Below are positions 22,127 to 33,380 of a DNA stretch of 64,000 nt, piece by piece. Location: assembly GCA_030522415.1 (NCBI GenBank), contig CM060108.1:38815756-38879755 (forward strand), in the 5' to 3' direction. The notes beneath the pieces were generated by a model, which was not told the DNA's origin, ran no database searches, and saw only the letters and a list, made by a program, of their open reading frames with translations. The position numbers and the translations under genes were made by a program. This stretch comes from Channallabes apus. Its lineage: Eukaryota; Chordata; Actinopteri; Siluriformes; Clariidae. The first letter of the stretch is position 1. Every line of letters starts with the position of its first letter.

Positions 22127-23757
22127 CCCCCCCCCTCTTTTCTCTATGAAAAAAAAACCCGCCGAGGCTGGCGACGTGGACCTGCTGATGAGCCCCTGCT
22201 GGAGTGCCTCGCTCACGTATTCCTCCATCGCCCTGGTCTCCGCCACGGACAATGGATAAACACGCGAGCAAGGAGGTGCTTTCCCCGGCAACAGCTCGAT
22301 CGCGCAGTCCCACGGGCGATGAGGGGGAAGTCGCGCTGCTGCCCTAACACTAAATACTTGTTTAAAACTCGCGTACTCAGATGGCACGTCAACTCTTTGT
22401 TGGGCTTTCGGACTTTCGATAGTAGTGGTTTGGACCGCCAACATGGGCGGTTTGCATGATTTGGCGCATCTAGGGGACCATGATAGGATACTTGATTGAT
22501 TCCAATCGAAATTAGGGTTGTGTGTGCACAGCCATGGGAGACCTAGTACGACGGAATGACCAGACTGAGGTAGCACGAAGAATTTTAGCTCCTCCGTGTG
22601 GTCAGGGAAGGTTAATCGCAGGGGCGCAGTGATAGACTTAATAGGCGATTGATCTAATTCACGGCCATCTAGAGCTTTCACTGTTATCGGTTGTGGAAGC
22701 TTCGACACAGGAACTCGCAGAGAGGAAACCAACGCAGAAGAAATAAAATTGCCAGCCGCCCCTGAATCTATTAGAGGGAAGACAGACAAAACAGTGTTAA
22801 TATACGACATTTGAGCAGATACACAAAAAGGGTGATGTGTGCAGGGTGGTGTGTGTGGGGTTACTTTTAACAATGGGCAATCTTTGATCAAGTGATTATC
22901 CCCGGCACAGTACAGACACAGCCCCGCTGTGACTCTTCGTCTTCTTTCTGCTTCTGAGAGGCGGGATGAGTTTACGTCCATGGGTTCAGAGCGCCCTGGT
23001 GCTCCCAGGTCCTGTGGAGGCTTGCGGCGCGTGTCATAAGGACGCGGTGGGGCTACCCTGGTCGCGGTGCGTGGGCGTTGGCTGCGGAGGTGCTGATCGA
23101 GGGAGATGGCCAGTATGATGGTCTCATCCAGCGATAACTGGGCGTCCCGGCAGGCCAACTCCAGTTGGATCTCAGGCTGGAGTCCGTCGCAGAACCTGGC
23201 GAGCAGACTCTTCTCGCACCAACCGCTCTCCGCGGCCATGACGCGAAATTTAATGGCGTATTCCGCCACAGGCATAGCCCCTTGCCGGAGCCTCAGGAGG
23301 CGCTGTTCTCCGGAGCGTCCGTGATCTGGGTGGTCGAACACTGCTGTTAGTGCCTCCACGAACCGCGGATACCGGACCGTGAGCTCCCCGCCCTCGCTCC
23401 ATATGGCCGCCGCCCACTCCATTGCTGGACCTGTGAGCTGTTGAATGACAAATCTTATGCGCTGTATCTCTGTCATCTCGGGAAAGTCCGCCAGGTACAG
23501 CTCACAGGCCAGCAGGAACTGTTTACAGCCCTCTGGATCACCGGAGTACCTCTCGGGGGGGGGGGCAGCGCGTGGTGGAGATGGCATGGTCCGTCTCGTC
23601 GCCCCCGAGGTAGAGGGGTCAGGGAAGGCGAGGTGTCGCTCACGGCTCGTGCCAGGCCTTCAATCTCCTTTTGTTGTTTCTCAATACAACGTCGCAGGTG
23701 TCGATCGCCTGACCACGGAATGCCTGCTGCGTCTGGGGAGGTTCGTTCATCTGTCAT
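22109..23757 (-). pseudogene. Sushi-type element: gag, CCHC, protease, start of RT
   Basis: The start ATG at 23757-23755 opens a short frame containing the coiled IEKQQKEIEGLARAV. A run of 11 G (23555-23565) then shifts it. The next frame continues with capsid-like sequence (ERYSGDPEGCKQFLLACELY, EYAIKFRVMAAESGW), the zinc knuckle CLYCAGDNHLIKDC and the aspartic protease PLIDSGAAGNFI with VVLGLPWL. The first RT block ([27 protein letters not shown]) follows. A nine-C run at 22127-22135 breaks the frame again. Gag packages RNA; the protease matures the polyprotein. Gag and pol appear to be one polyprotein. Confidence 0.85.
23741..23749 (-). other. Self-primer binding site
   Basis: Minus-strand TGAACGAAC lies two bases inside the 5' LTR edge and is the exact complement of the predicted first bases of the transcript (GTTCGTTCA, 24076-24068). 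No tRNA-type TGG-starting PBS is present. This is the Tf1/sushi self-priming layout. The PBS falls inside the first gag codons. Confidence 0.7.
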
Positions 23758-24259
23758 GTCTGGTTTACTGAGATTGAGACGCAGACGCAGGCTTGCAATA
23801 ACACACAGTGTCTTTTATTGACTTTAGTGTCCCTCGCCTTCTCTGAACACTGTCCTCATGAAAAGAACACAACAGAAAAACCACGGCTGGATCTCCGAAC
23901 ACAAAATGAAGAAAAGAAAAAGGGTCCTCGTGTCCGCTGTCCACGGCCCACGGAGTCCAAGCTGTGAATCAGTTCAATCCTGGGTTCAAAAGAACAAGGC
24001 GGACGTGAAACCACAAAACACTTAGAAAGAACATGCATGAGCACATACACGGGTTGGTGCACAACTGTGAACGAACAAGTGTCTATGGGGTCGGCTGGTT
24101 AATATAGGAACACACACTAGGAATACACAGGTGAAATTACTTTAATGGTGATTGTGATTTGACTTACAGACAGACACACTAGGGGGAGACAGAGTGTCGG
24201 CTCAGTAGTCCGGAGAGCCGGATCTTCTTCCCTGAGGCCGTGGTGGTTCTGATGTTACA
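23752..24259 (-). repeat. 5' LTR of the sushi-type element
   Basis: Minus-strand U3 runs from 24259 to 24077 and carries TATATTAA at 24106-24099. The predicted transcript start is GTTCGTTCA at 24076. A polyadenylation signal AATAAA lies at 23819-23814. The LTR ends at 23752, where the gag ATG (23757-23755) overlaps its last bases. Confidence 0.9.
24099..24106 (-). promoter_or_regulatory. TATA box of the 5' LTR
   Basis: TATATTAA on the minus strand. Its first base lies 30 nt upstream of the GTTCGTTCA that matches the primer-binding site, which is where a Pol II start would fall. Confidence 0.65.
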
Positions 24260-24264
24260 ATTGT

Positions 24265-25802
24265 ATGTAGAATATTGTAATTAAATGTATAAATGTTACA
24301 TTTACAGGAAAATCTATGATAAAGACGGAAATAACAAAAATGTTGAATAAGTCCTTTTGCTAAACAACCACTCCCAATAGTGAACTAAGTAAGCAATAAA
24401 ATAAATCTGTGATGATGCAGGTCTCGCGAGGGACAGAGCCCCGAAAAAACATCTTGCACTGTTTTGAACAGACAGTAGACCCGCAGTCATCTAGACGCAT
24501 GGTTGCCAGACAACAATGTCGTAAGCCAAACAGTGCAGACGTACTGAACCTGGCGCTAAGACAAAGAGTAAGATCAAGAACAAAGACGCTTGTGCACGCA
24601 CCCAGGCCGAGTCTACAGCGCTGTTAATTTGATTCCATGATGATCTCTCTTTCTCTCTTAACTGCACACATTCACTCCTTTGGTACCTATAAATAGTAAT
24701 TTAAAGATGTTTTCAATTTCCCAAATGTTTAGCATATTACACCAACAGCAAATCAGTAAAGACATTTTTAAAGGCATTATTAGTGTATATTTCAGTATTT
24801 ACAGTCATATAAAGGGCTAAATAGTGATGGATTGTTTCTAATCACAATTTAGTACTTGCACTTTTTTCTTCGAATTTCTTCTACCTGCACTGACCCTTTC
24901 CAGATGTGAGAGTAAAGAGGAATGGAAATCTCTTTGTTTATTTGTAAGTGGAGCATGGTATAGAGCATGGATAATTGGATTGGATAATGGATGATTTACT
25001 CATGCAGTGATTACATTATAATACTCAGCAATTGGTACAGCTACCAGCAACAGAAAGATAGGTTTGTGGAGCCGCTTTTTGAGACAGAAATATTACAACT
25101 TGCACTCTTTCAGTCAGATGGCCTGTGGAAGAAAAAAAAAAGCCTGGGTAACAAAATATTGTATTTTTGCTGTTGTGGCTGCATAAATATGAGTAGCCTA
25201 CAGTATAACTGTTAAACTTAAACCAATTCATACTATGAGATCAGCACCACTTCTATTATCAAACACAACCGGATCCCTACAGTATATTCTGTAACACTGC
25301 AGCCCCCAAACTTGGTGTTACCACATTGTGAGAGTTATATGTGAGTCAGTAGTGAACCTGAGATTTCCACATATACTTCTGAACAATGTATGGCTTGTCA
25401 AGTTTGCATATAATATATTCTTTGGTTTCACAGATGTTTCTTCAAAGTCTAAATGTTTTATACAGCTTCTGTATATAACAATTCATTAAATTAATTAGCT
25501 TTAAGCCATGCTGAAACTGTGATCGCAGGTACAGGTCTTTTACAATCAACCTGAGAGATGTCAGTGTTAAACTTAACATGTAAAATTATATTGTTGCTGA
25601 ACGAAGTTTACAACAAACTATCTGTGATAATGTGTTTAAAGTAAACAGTGTGCAGTTTTTTTCCCTTGTTGATCTTTTAAACTGCAAACAATTTACAAAT
25701 TTAATATTAATATGTTTATTTAAATGACCATATTTAACAATATTTTAGGTTCATATTAAAATCTATGGTCAACATATAAAATCCATCATTAGGAGAAACT
25801 TC
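24265..25802. other. AT-rich non-coding stretch
   Basis: 3' flank of FCRL-like copy B. 24410-24630 is more GC-rich and unlike its surroundings, with a 72-codon ORF, but no domain is recognisable. No other feature is supported. Confidence 0.4.
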
Positions 25803-26103
25803 TTAATTGAAAATAGAACTTTGTCTTACCAGTGAGTTCCACTTCAGCTCTGAGTAAACAGTTTCAGATCCAGCACTGGCCTTCACTAGGTGTAAACAAG
25901 AAATATCAATATTATTATTATTATTATTATAGTACAACAACAACAACGACACTCATTTACCTTGATTATTTCTTATTTCTTTCAGTGGCTTAAGTTCAAC
26001 CTCAGTGTAAATTACATCACTGGGTTCAGCATCTTTGTCTAATGTAACAGAAAACATAACAAAACAAACACAGCTTCAACTTTAACCTGAATGTTGCTTT
26101 ACA

Positions 26104-26134
<31 letters not shown>

Positions 26135-27788
26135 CAATGAGACACCATAAGATCAGCAACGCTACCACTGCGAGATGAACTGAACAGCACCGATCAATAA
26201 CTATACACCAGCAGCTGGGTGTTTGTGTGTCCAGGATTATTGTATGTAAACAGGTTTCATAGTTTCCCTCTTACTGAAACTCACAATTGATCTGTCTGGC
26301 CTAAAATGAGATCAAACCTGTATTCACTTAAAAAATAATATAGTTGCATGCAGGTTTTTAATTGAGTAAATAATCAAATGTACTCTAGACTCAATTCCTT
26401 AAAAAAAGTTGAGTTGCAGTATTAAAATATTCCACCTTTATTCCTGTACAGCTCTGTTTTCTTTATCACCTGTGCGTAAACGGTCTCGCTGGGTTCAGCT
26501 GCAGCATCACATAATCACAGTGTTAGTCACTACAGGAGATTTAATGAGTTTACTTTGTATTATTAATCTGAGATTTCTACCTCATAGTGTAATTGGAAAA
26601 ATTTGATATGAAAAGGGAAATCTTTGACTTTTACCTGTGTTCTCCACATTGGCATAAATGTCTGCACTTTCTATAGAAGAAAGTACAAATAAAGAATAAA
26701 CAAAAAAGTGTTTCCATTGAATAAAAAAAAATCAATTGAAATGAACATTCTTTACTGTATATTTACTTACAAGTAAGAACAAACACATAGAGGGGTTGGA
26801 CAATAACCCCTGGTTTTAGACACAATAATTAATTAGTAGGGTGTAGGGCCTCTTTTTGCGGCCAATACAGCATCAATTCATCTTGGGAATGACAGATACA
26901 AGTCCTCCACGGTGGCCAGAGGGACTTTGAGCCATTCTTCTTGCAGAATACTGTCCAGGTCACTATGTGATGCTGGTGGACAAAAACGTTTCCTGACTCG
27001 CTCATCCAAAAAAAAAAAAAAAAAAGATTTTTACTGCTAGCACCATTGAACCTGACGTTTAGCACTGGGACAAGCGACCAAAGGTTTGGCTATACCACCC
27101 CAACCATGTACATTGACCCTGTGGAGCTCCCGACGAACAGTTTTGGTGGAAACAGGAGAGTTGAGGTGCACATTTAATTCTGCAGTGAGTTGGGCAGCTG
27201 TCGTTTTATGTTTTTTTTTGGATACAATCCGGATTAGCACCCGGACATCCCTTTCAGACAGCTTCCTCATGCATCCACAGTTAGTCCTGTTGGATGTGGT
27301 TCGTCCTTCTTGGTGGTATGCTTACATTACCCTGGATACCGTGGCTCTTGATACTTCACAAAGACTTGCTGTCTTGGTCACAGATGCACCAGCGAGACGC
27401 ACACCAACAATTTGTCCTCTTTTGAACGCTGATATGTCTCCCATAATGTTGTGTGCATTGCAATATTTTAAGCAAAACTGTGCTATTACTCTGCTAATTA
27501 AAGCTTCACACTCTGCTCTTACTGGTGCAATGTGCAATCAATGAAGATTGGCCACCAGTCTGGTCAAATTTAATCATGAAACTTCCAACACTAAATTGGC
27601 CAGTGTTTCAGTTTCACTGTCCAACCCCTGTACATTGAATTACTATATACATAAGGAAAGCATTTATTATGTGACACAGTGTCTGACCGATCTGTGGTGT
27701 GGTTCCTGACTGAGAATCTTCTGCTCCTGACTGACTTGGGTTCTGGCCTGGTGTCTGACGGCTGTTCTGTCCAATGTCACTGTCCTTT
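25803..27788 (-). CDS. FCRL-like copy B: cytoplasmic tail exons
   Basis: Five exons read on the minus strand. 27788-27688 is a Gln/Ser-rich linker (SDIGQNSRQTPGQN). 26670-26635 holds DIYANVENT. 26498-26436 holds ETVYAQV (TxYxxV, ITSM type). 26038-25961 holds DVIYTEVEL (ITIM). 25885-25830, or to the stop at 25803, holds ETVYSEL (TxYxxL). Exon phases after the first are all 1-1 with proper GT/AG. Four tyrosine motifs predict SH2-phosphatase and adaptor binding; YAN is also a GRB2-type site. The junction from the TM exon (phase 1) into 27788 does not agree with the natural reading frame of that exon. Either an exon is missing from my model or there is an indel. Confidence 0.65.
26104..26137. repeat. 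(CA)n microsatellite
   Basis: CA units with one interruption. Confidence 0.85.
26790..27630 (-). mobile_element. Internally deleted Tc1-like element in FCRL-B intron
   Basis: Terminal inverted repeats GGGGTTGGACA (left) and TGTCCAACCCC (right) are flanked by TA at 26788-26789 and 27631-27632. The minus strand encodes only the N-terminal DNA-binding half of a Tc1 transposase in two frames: MGDISAFKRGQIVGVRLAG ... SLCEVSRATVSRVM, then RKLSERDVRVLIRIV ... TTAAQLTAELN ... VSTKTVRRELHRVNVHG. The catalytic half is missing. It lies between two tail exons without disturbing their splice sites. Confidence 0.85.
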
Positions 27789-28264
27789 CTTATAGGAAAA
27801 GACAGAAATGATTAATTTACTTAATGCAAAACAATGTAGAGTACCAGTAAAACACACCTACTTGTTCAAGTTTTTTTTTAGTGGCAACCAAAAAGGTATT
27901 TTGGAATTCCTGGAAAATCATTCCAGGTGATTACCTCATAAAGCATTAAGCTGGTTAAGTGAATGTTAAGAGTTTTCAAGACTTTCATCAAAGCAAGTGA
28001 CGTGTAATATGGATATGGTGTGCCCAAACTTTAGATTGGTACTGTATTAGGAGAATTACTACTTTGAACAAAGTAATCATCTAAACATTTTTTGTCTTTT
28101 AGTAGTTTTGGTTGTCACTAAATATAAATCGACTGTTTGCTGAATGCATTTTTACTTAATAAATGTGGACCTCATTGTGTACAGTATTTGTAAGTACATC
28201 ATTTGTTTCTTGTATCTACTGAGTATGTAATAAGAGCATTTTACAGTGATTGACTTTTAAGGTA
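27789..28264. other. FCRL-B intron, no feature seen
   Basis: Between the first tail exon and the palindromic element. An exon here could resolve the phase conflict, but none is evident. Confidence 0.4.
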
Positions 28265-28620
28265 CAATGGAACCTCGGATTACGAGCATAATTCGTTCCG
28301 GAAGCGGGCTCGTATTCCAAAACACTCGTAAACCAAATTTAGTTTTCCCATAGGAAATAATGGAAACTCAAATTATTCGTTCTACAGCCCAAAAAAATAA
28401 ATACATAAAAATAATTAACACTAAATATACAGTAAAAATAAAACAAATTAACCTGCACTTTACCTAAAAAAAAACGTAAAAATAAATCCCATCTCTCCAT
28501 TAATGGAGAGACCGTTTTTATAAACGTTTAAAAATTAGCAAGGAACATCGCTAGTCACACTCGCGTGCATACTAACGGAATCACTGCTTTAAAGTAAAAC
28601 AACAACAAAAAACAATTAAT

Positions 28621-29623
28621 CAGGGGTCCGTTCTTCGTACATCGCTTGACACATCCGAGATGAACTGACACATCTAAGATGAGATCATCGTGCTAATTAC
28701 GGTCTGGCTAAGTTGGTTCTTCGAGAACACCTGTTGTTGATGATTAGTATAGCCGGATTGAGTTGTCTAGGATTATTGCGCGTTCGTGCGTTGGTTTAAA
28801 AGGCGATATGCATCGACAGTAGAAACACTGATCACAAGCCCTTTGATTGGTTGATGAAATGACAAAAGAGCGAACTAAATTATTTTTGTAACACCTGTTA
28901 TGCGCTGAAATGTTCCCCTACCATGGATCCCCCCCCCCACCACAGACACATAATCGCTATCAAATATTATATTAGAACATAATATGCGCATTCCTTGCAC
29001 ATAGGGTTTACAAATTACATGAGGCAATAAAGTAAAATGAGCAATATGAAAATAAATATGTTGTATATGGAAAAATAGAAATATTAAATATTAGTTTCGT
29101 CTAATATTTCATTATAAAAATATAACTTTTTATTATATATAAATATTTATTTGCACATTCATGACGAACCACTGAAAAATAAATGTGTTACAAAATAAAC
29201 ATTATACAAGAATTTGTATTAATGGTCTTGACGGCAGTCTCGTGCCTAGGCTTTATTATAACAGTAATATCATTTGATAATAATAAACCTATGAATTTAT
29301 GTTCTAATATAATATTTGATAGCGATTATGTGTATGCAAGATACTTTTCTTTTCCCACGTGAGTCAGTCCGCGTTAGTCGTGCTCTTTAACCAATCAGAT
29401 GTGACGTCGCCATTTCAACCAATCATAACGCGGCAGGAGGGCAGCCTTAATCCTGTTTACATGAAATAAAGCTGCTACCGAGCAGGTTCAAGCTTACGGA
29501 CATGTTGCTATGACAGCAAATGCGAGAAGCGCATCGAAGAACGAAACAATCCAAGATCAGGACAAATCCACAACAATCAAATCCAGCTAACTGAGTTAGC
29601 GACGTACGAAGAACGGACCCCTG
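28621..29623. mobile_element. Nested fold-back DNA element
   Basis: Ends CAGGGGTCCGTTCTTCGTAC and GTACGAAGAACGGACCCCTG are perfect inverted repeats, flanked by the 3 bp duplication AAT (28618-28620, 29624-29626). An internal perfect 34 bp inverted repeat pairs 28947-28980 with 29299-29332. No ORF of note is present. The 3 bp duplication would suit a Harbinger-type non-autonomous element, but the family is uncertain. Confidence 0.8.
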
Positions 29624-29752
29624 AATAATTTGTTTTTTGTTGTTGTTGTTTTACTTTACAGCAGTGATTCAGTTAGTATGCGCTCACGCGAGTGTGACTA
29701 GCGATGTTCCTTGCTAATTTTTAAACGGTTTTAAAAACGATCTCTCCGTTAA

Positions 29753-29755
<3 letters not shown>

Positions 29756-29802
<47 letters not shown>
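29756..29802. repeat. (TG)n microsatellite
   Basis: About 23 TG units. Confidence 0.95.
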
Positions 29803-29809
<7 letters not shown>

Positions 29810-29989
29810 ATGTGCATGCACTTCTCACACACGCGCGCACACACACACTTGTAAACCGCGTTACTCGTAATCCGAGGTTCCACTGTACAATCGAGTGTCA
29901 TGAGATTAAGTATTAGATATACAGTATAACAGTCTAGATAGTTTTCTTTAAACATGTTTATTTCATTTCCCTGTTTATATTTCTCAAAC

Positions 29990-32217
29990 CTTTGTTGGAC
30001 TTGTGCCTCAACAGCAGGATCAGTAAAATGATGATAAACACCAAGGCCAAACTCAGTCCCACAGCTACTTTAACAACTAAATCCATTTCTGAGGAAATAA
30101 AATAAAATAAATCACTGCCATCACTGCAGTTTACACTAATTGACATTTTGACAATTATGCACAGCATTAACTTCCAATTTTGTCAAATATTTTAAGCAAT
30201 TTTAAGTTCATCAGCAATTTTTTTTCAATGAGATCTCCAAAAGTCATTAATAATTTACTGTGTAGCTGCTTATGGTGCTCTTCATCTATCTGTATTTCTA
30301 CTTTGGGTCATGTTTTCTTTGTATTAATCTTCCAGTAGATATTTATTTTCGCTCCTGACCCTGTCTTCGCCCCTCCTTTTCACTACAGTTATATATGCAT
30401 TCACTTGGCAAGATCATTTACAACATCTTAGCTTCGGATATCCAGCAGATAATAGTTAGATTTAATCTCAGCATGAGGTAGACCACAGCTCTTCTTCACA
30501 CACCATGAACTGTATACTAAACTAAAACTAAAACTCTGCTGTTTAAAATTCCAAATAGGTTTAGTTGATAGTGATGGCATTATCATAAAACTTTCAACAA
30601 ATGTTAAACATTTAATTATAATCTTTGACCACACGTAAATATGAATCCTCACGCTTTGCATGACTCTTATTTAGTTTGAAAAATGCTGAAATCCTGCTTC
30701 ATTATTTAATTGTTTCATAATTAGATTTTTATTATTATCTAGTTTGTATTTCTTTATTTTATTTTATTAGATTACTATGTTATTTTATTATTTATGTGAA
30801 GCACTTTGGGGCATTCTTGTTGTTAAAGTGCTATACAAATAAAGATGAGTTGAGTTGAGAATAATAAAAAGAAGAAGAAGATGAAGAAGAACAGAATGAG
30901 TAGAAGTACTACTGCACATTTTTAATGATATTATTACAGAGTTAATCAAATTCTCACCTCTGACTGAAAGCCAGCTTTTCGGTGACTCTCCTCTCTCTGG
31001 GTGTGTACAGTGGTAGAAACCTTCATCTGACTTTGAGACACTAGTGATGGTCATCTCTCCTGTAGTCTGCTTCTGGAGAACTGAATCATCTTTATAGAAA
31101 TCAGCACCAGAGTCTGAGATCTTTGTGTTGCGATATAAACAGTGTAAAGTCAGAGGATTTCCCTCAGTTACAGGATGGACAGGACTCTCCAGGATCACAT
31201 CACCATCTGTAGGAAAGAGACAAACAGATGTACAACAAAAGAATAATTTCAGTCCAATTCAGTTAAGAATTAAAACTTGAGCATCTGTTCAGTTTCAGAC
31301 AGAGTTGTGAATATTCTGTGATTAAACCATTTTCCTTTTCCTTCAGCAGTAACACACTACATGAAGACTCACTGTGTACTGTGATGTAGAGAGAATTACT
31401 GCATCCTCCAGATTCAGACTGACACCAGTAAACTCCAGTGTGTGATGTAGAGAGGGAGCTGATGTTACATGTAGATCCTGAAACTGATGAACAATTGTAC
31501 AGTGTCTCACTGTGTGTGTGTCCTCTCACTGTCCATCCAGTAGAGTCTCTCTGGTCCTCACAGCTCAGTGAGAGAGAGTCAGCAGTAAAGTGTTGAGTTC
31601 TGCTGGGACTGATGATCAGACACACTGGAGGAGATTCAGCTGAAACATACGTTATTCAGATGCACAACTTGGTAAATATGCACCATAGATCCATTAATAC
31701 TTGCTTTGGTTAGACCAGATTACCTGAATAAAAATCTAATATACTAAATATAAACACTTATTACACAACATATTACACAGACATATGTGACACTTAATAT
31801 CAATAAAAATATCAGTCAAATATTCTACTCTTTCATTCAGACATGTAGACATTTGCTAGACTGCAACTCAGTACTATTGTTGTTGATGTATTTCCTCACC
31901 AGTGACACACAGAGGCTGTGGTTTGCTGTAGTGTGTGTGAAAGCCTGGTTCTCCTCTCTCTGCTCTGCACATATAAACTCCTGTGTGATTCAGAGTAACA
32001 GGACTGAGAGTGTAGGAGCCTCCAGATCCTCTGCTGCTGTCTGAGAGGAGCGCTGTCCTGTACCTGAGGGAACCCTGACTGTCTCTGTAGGGAACATCTG
32101 TGTACCAGCTGAATGTCCAGCCTGTAGAGGAGTGTTTAACCTCACAGCTTAGAGTCACTGAGTCTCCTTCAGTCAGCCAGCTCAGTGGAGACACACTCAC
32201 TACTGTCTCTGCTGGGT
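29990..32217 (-). CDS. FCRL-like copy B: three Ig exons and TM exon
   Basis: Exons 32217-31900, 31639-31373, 31206-30958 and 30088-29990 all have GT/AG borders and phase 1-1. Ig domain one: VTLSCEVKHSSTGWTFSWYT ... GVYMCRAERGEPGF. Domain two: LSLSCEDQRDSTGWTVRG ... GVYWCQSESGG. Domain three: LTLHCLYRNTK ... GFYHCTHPERGES. Each keeps its Cys pair. The TM exon gives VVKVAVGLSLALVFIIILLI then LRHKSNK. This resembles teleost Fc-receptor-like surface proteins that bind immunoglobulin or related ligands on leukocytes. Only a stub of the preceding Ig domain is seen (32328-32400) and no leader was found, so the gene may be 5'-truncated. Confidence 0.75.
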
Positions 32218-32327
32218 CTGATGGACAATCAATACAATAAATAAAGACATAAATACACAAATTCATACAGAGTGTCAATTGTTACGTCTAATTAGTGACA
32301 AAATAAAACACACACACACACACACAC

Positions 32328-32400
32328 CTGATACAGTGAGAGTAAGAGCATGTCTGAGCTCTGAGAGTCACTGCTTCTCCTCCCTTTGCAGGTGGATTTA
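32328..32400 (-). pseudogene. FCRL-like copy B: stub of first Ig domain
   Basis: Minus-strand CACCTGCAAAGGGAGGAG encodes TCKGRR, the F-strand Cys region, followed by the G-strand end and a proper donor CAG|GTGTG at 32328. The two halves are in different frames (a stop precedes the HALTLTVS frame). Sequence upstream of 32400 is unrelated, so most of the domain is missing. Confidence 0.6.
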
Positions 32401-32904
32401 AAAGCGATCAAACAGACGGGATTAAAGGAGCCATACAGACTCAATTTTGCATAAGTTAATATGATTCTTTAGGGTCCTAATGAAAAGTTTGTAATATACT
32501 TTAATTAAAAATTCTCAATTGTTGTGTAAAAAAAACATTACTTTTACCTGGTAAAAAGTAGCTCTGTTCTCAGCAACCTGTTTCAGTACATGCTCCTTTA
32601 AATGTTAATGACCTCTACTGAACCGCAGTTCTGTGGGGCGTGTCTTCACAATACAAGTGGGGTATAGCTTTGACAACAGTTAAAAATATTTAAAAAAAAA
32701 GTTAAAAATAATTTTACATGATGTTAGAATTATTTTATATATAAAGGAGTTATTTCTACTCTCTTGCTCTCTTCCTCATAGATCTGATATTACAGTGTTA
32801 AATCTTCCCTGCTGCTATCTTCCTGTCTCCTCTTGCATCTGTTCATTCACGCTCACCTTCCCATACTCTGTCTCTCTCTCGCCCTCTCATCTTCCTCTAC
32901 TTTG
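32401..32904. other. Non-coding stretch, no leader exon found
   Basis: Where the leader and D1 of FCRL-like copy B would be expected. Nothing with signal-peptide character plus a splice donor was found. Confidence 0.4.
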
Positions 32905-33000
32905 TTTCAAATTCAAATTTTATTTGTCACATACACAGTCATACACAGTATGATATGCAGTGAAATGCTTATACGACCGCCAGTGACCTTAAAAATAAAA
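32905..33000. repeat. Dispersed repeat (also at 56275)
   Basis: AAATTTTATTTGTCACATAC, CACAGTCATACACAGT and ATGCAGTGAAATGCTTA recur at 56275-56345. A transposon end is likely; the family is not assigned. Confidence 0.55.
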
Positions 33001-33098
33001 TAAAAGCTTATACGTAAGGAATAAATATCAATAAAAAGAAATACTAAAGAAAATAAATTTAACTAGTAAAATAGTTGTACAAATATACAATGTACAAA

Positions 33099-33161
33099 TG
33101 AGGGCATAATAAAAATCTTACAAAATATAGGGGATATATTTTGTAAGATTTTTATTATGCC

Positions 33162-33165
<4 letters not shown>
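33099..33165. repeat. Perfect 31 bp inverted repeat (hairpin)
   Basis: The arms 33099-33129 and 33135-33165 are exact complements with a 5-base loop GGGGA. A partial third copy follows at about 33193-33230 across an (AT)n tract. Confidence 0.9.
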
Positions 33166-33197
<32 letters not shown>

Positions 33198-33309
33198 CTA
33201 TATTTTGTAAGATTTTTATTATGAACTCATATTTATATATATATATATATATATATAGTTATATATGTATATAAAATTTTACATGTGAATCTGTAAAACT
33301 TTTTTGACT

Positions 33310-33380
33310 TCCCAGACCGGGAATCGAACTCGAGTTGCCTAGCTAAGAGCGCCGTACCCTAACCACTAGACCACGGAGGA
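33310..33380 (-). pseudogene. tRNA-Glu-like pseudogene
   Basis: A 71-base minus-strand cloverleaf-sized sequence with TGGTCTAGTGGTTAGGG (A box and D arm of tRNA-Glu) and GAGTTCGATTCCCGG (B box and T arm). The acceptor stem keeps five of seven pairs, the T stem has one mismatch, and the anticodon stem does not pair. The anticodon position reads CTT rather than CTC or TTC. It is a decayed tRNA or the head of a SINE. Confidence 0.65.

Larger units (their letters stand above)
18935..24259 (-). mobile_element. Sushi-type chromodomain Ty3/Gypsy retrotransposon
   Basis: A 5325 bp insertion bounded by two 508 bp LTRs (TGTCAT...TGTTACA) and flanked by the 5 bp duplication ATTGT (18930-18934 and 24260-24264). 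I see one difference between the LTRs (T at about 19108 versus C at 23925). The internal region, read on the minus strand, has gag with a CCHC knuckle, protease, reverse transcriptase, RNase H, integrase and a C-terminal chromodomain in Ty3/Gypsy order. The chromodomain and the self-priming arrangement place it with V-clade chromoviruses (Tf1/sushi). gag-pol is broken by two homopolymer frameshifts, one further frameshift, one nonsense codon and an integrase active-site substitution. Confidence 0.95.
28265..29885. mobile_element. Palindromic mariner-like MITE (host of nested element)
   Basis: Ends CAATGGAACCTCGGATTACG and CGTAATCCGAGGTTCCACTG form terminal inverted repeats next to TA dinucleotides (28263-28264, 29886-29887). 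The arms continue as long imperfect inverted copies (e.g. AGTCACACTCGCGTGCATAC near 28553 against its complement near 29680), so the original element was a fold-back. It codes for no protein. A TG microsatellite (29756-29802) has expanded in the right arm, and another element sits in the centre. Confidence 0.8.

Noticed and set aside
24409..24627. 72-codon ORF in a more GC-rich patch
   Set aside because: No domain, no homologous frame, no splice or start context; kept only as a remark in the gap entry.
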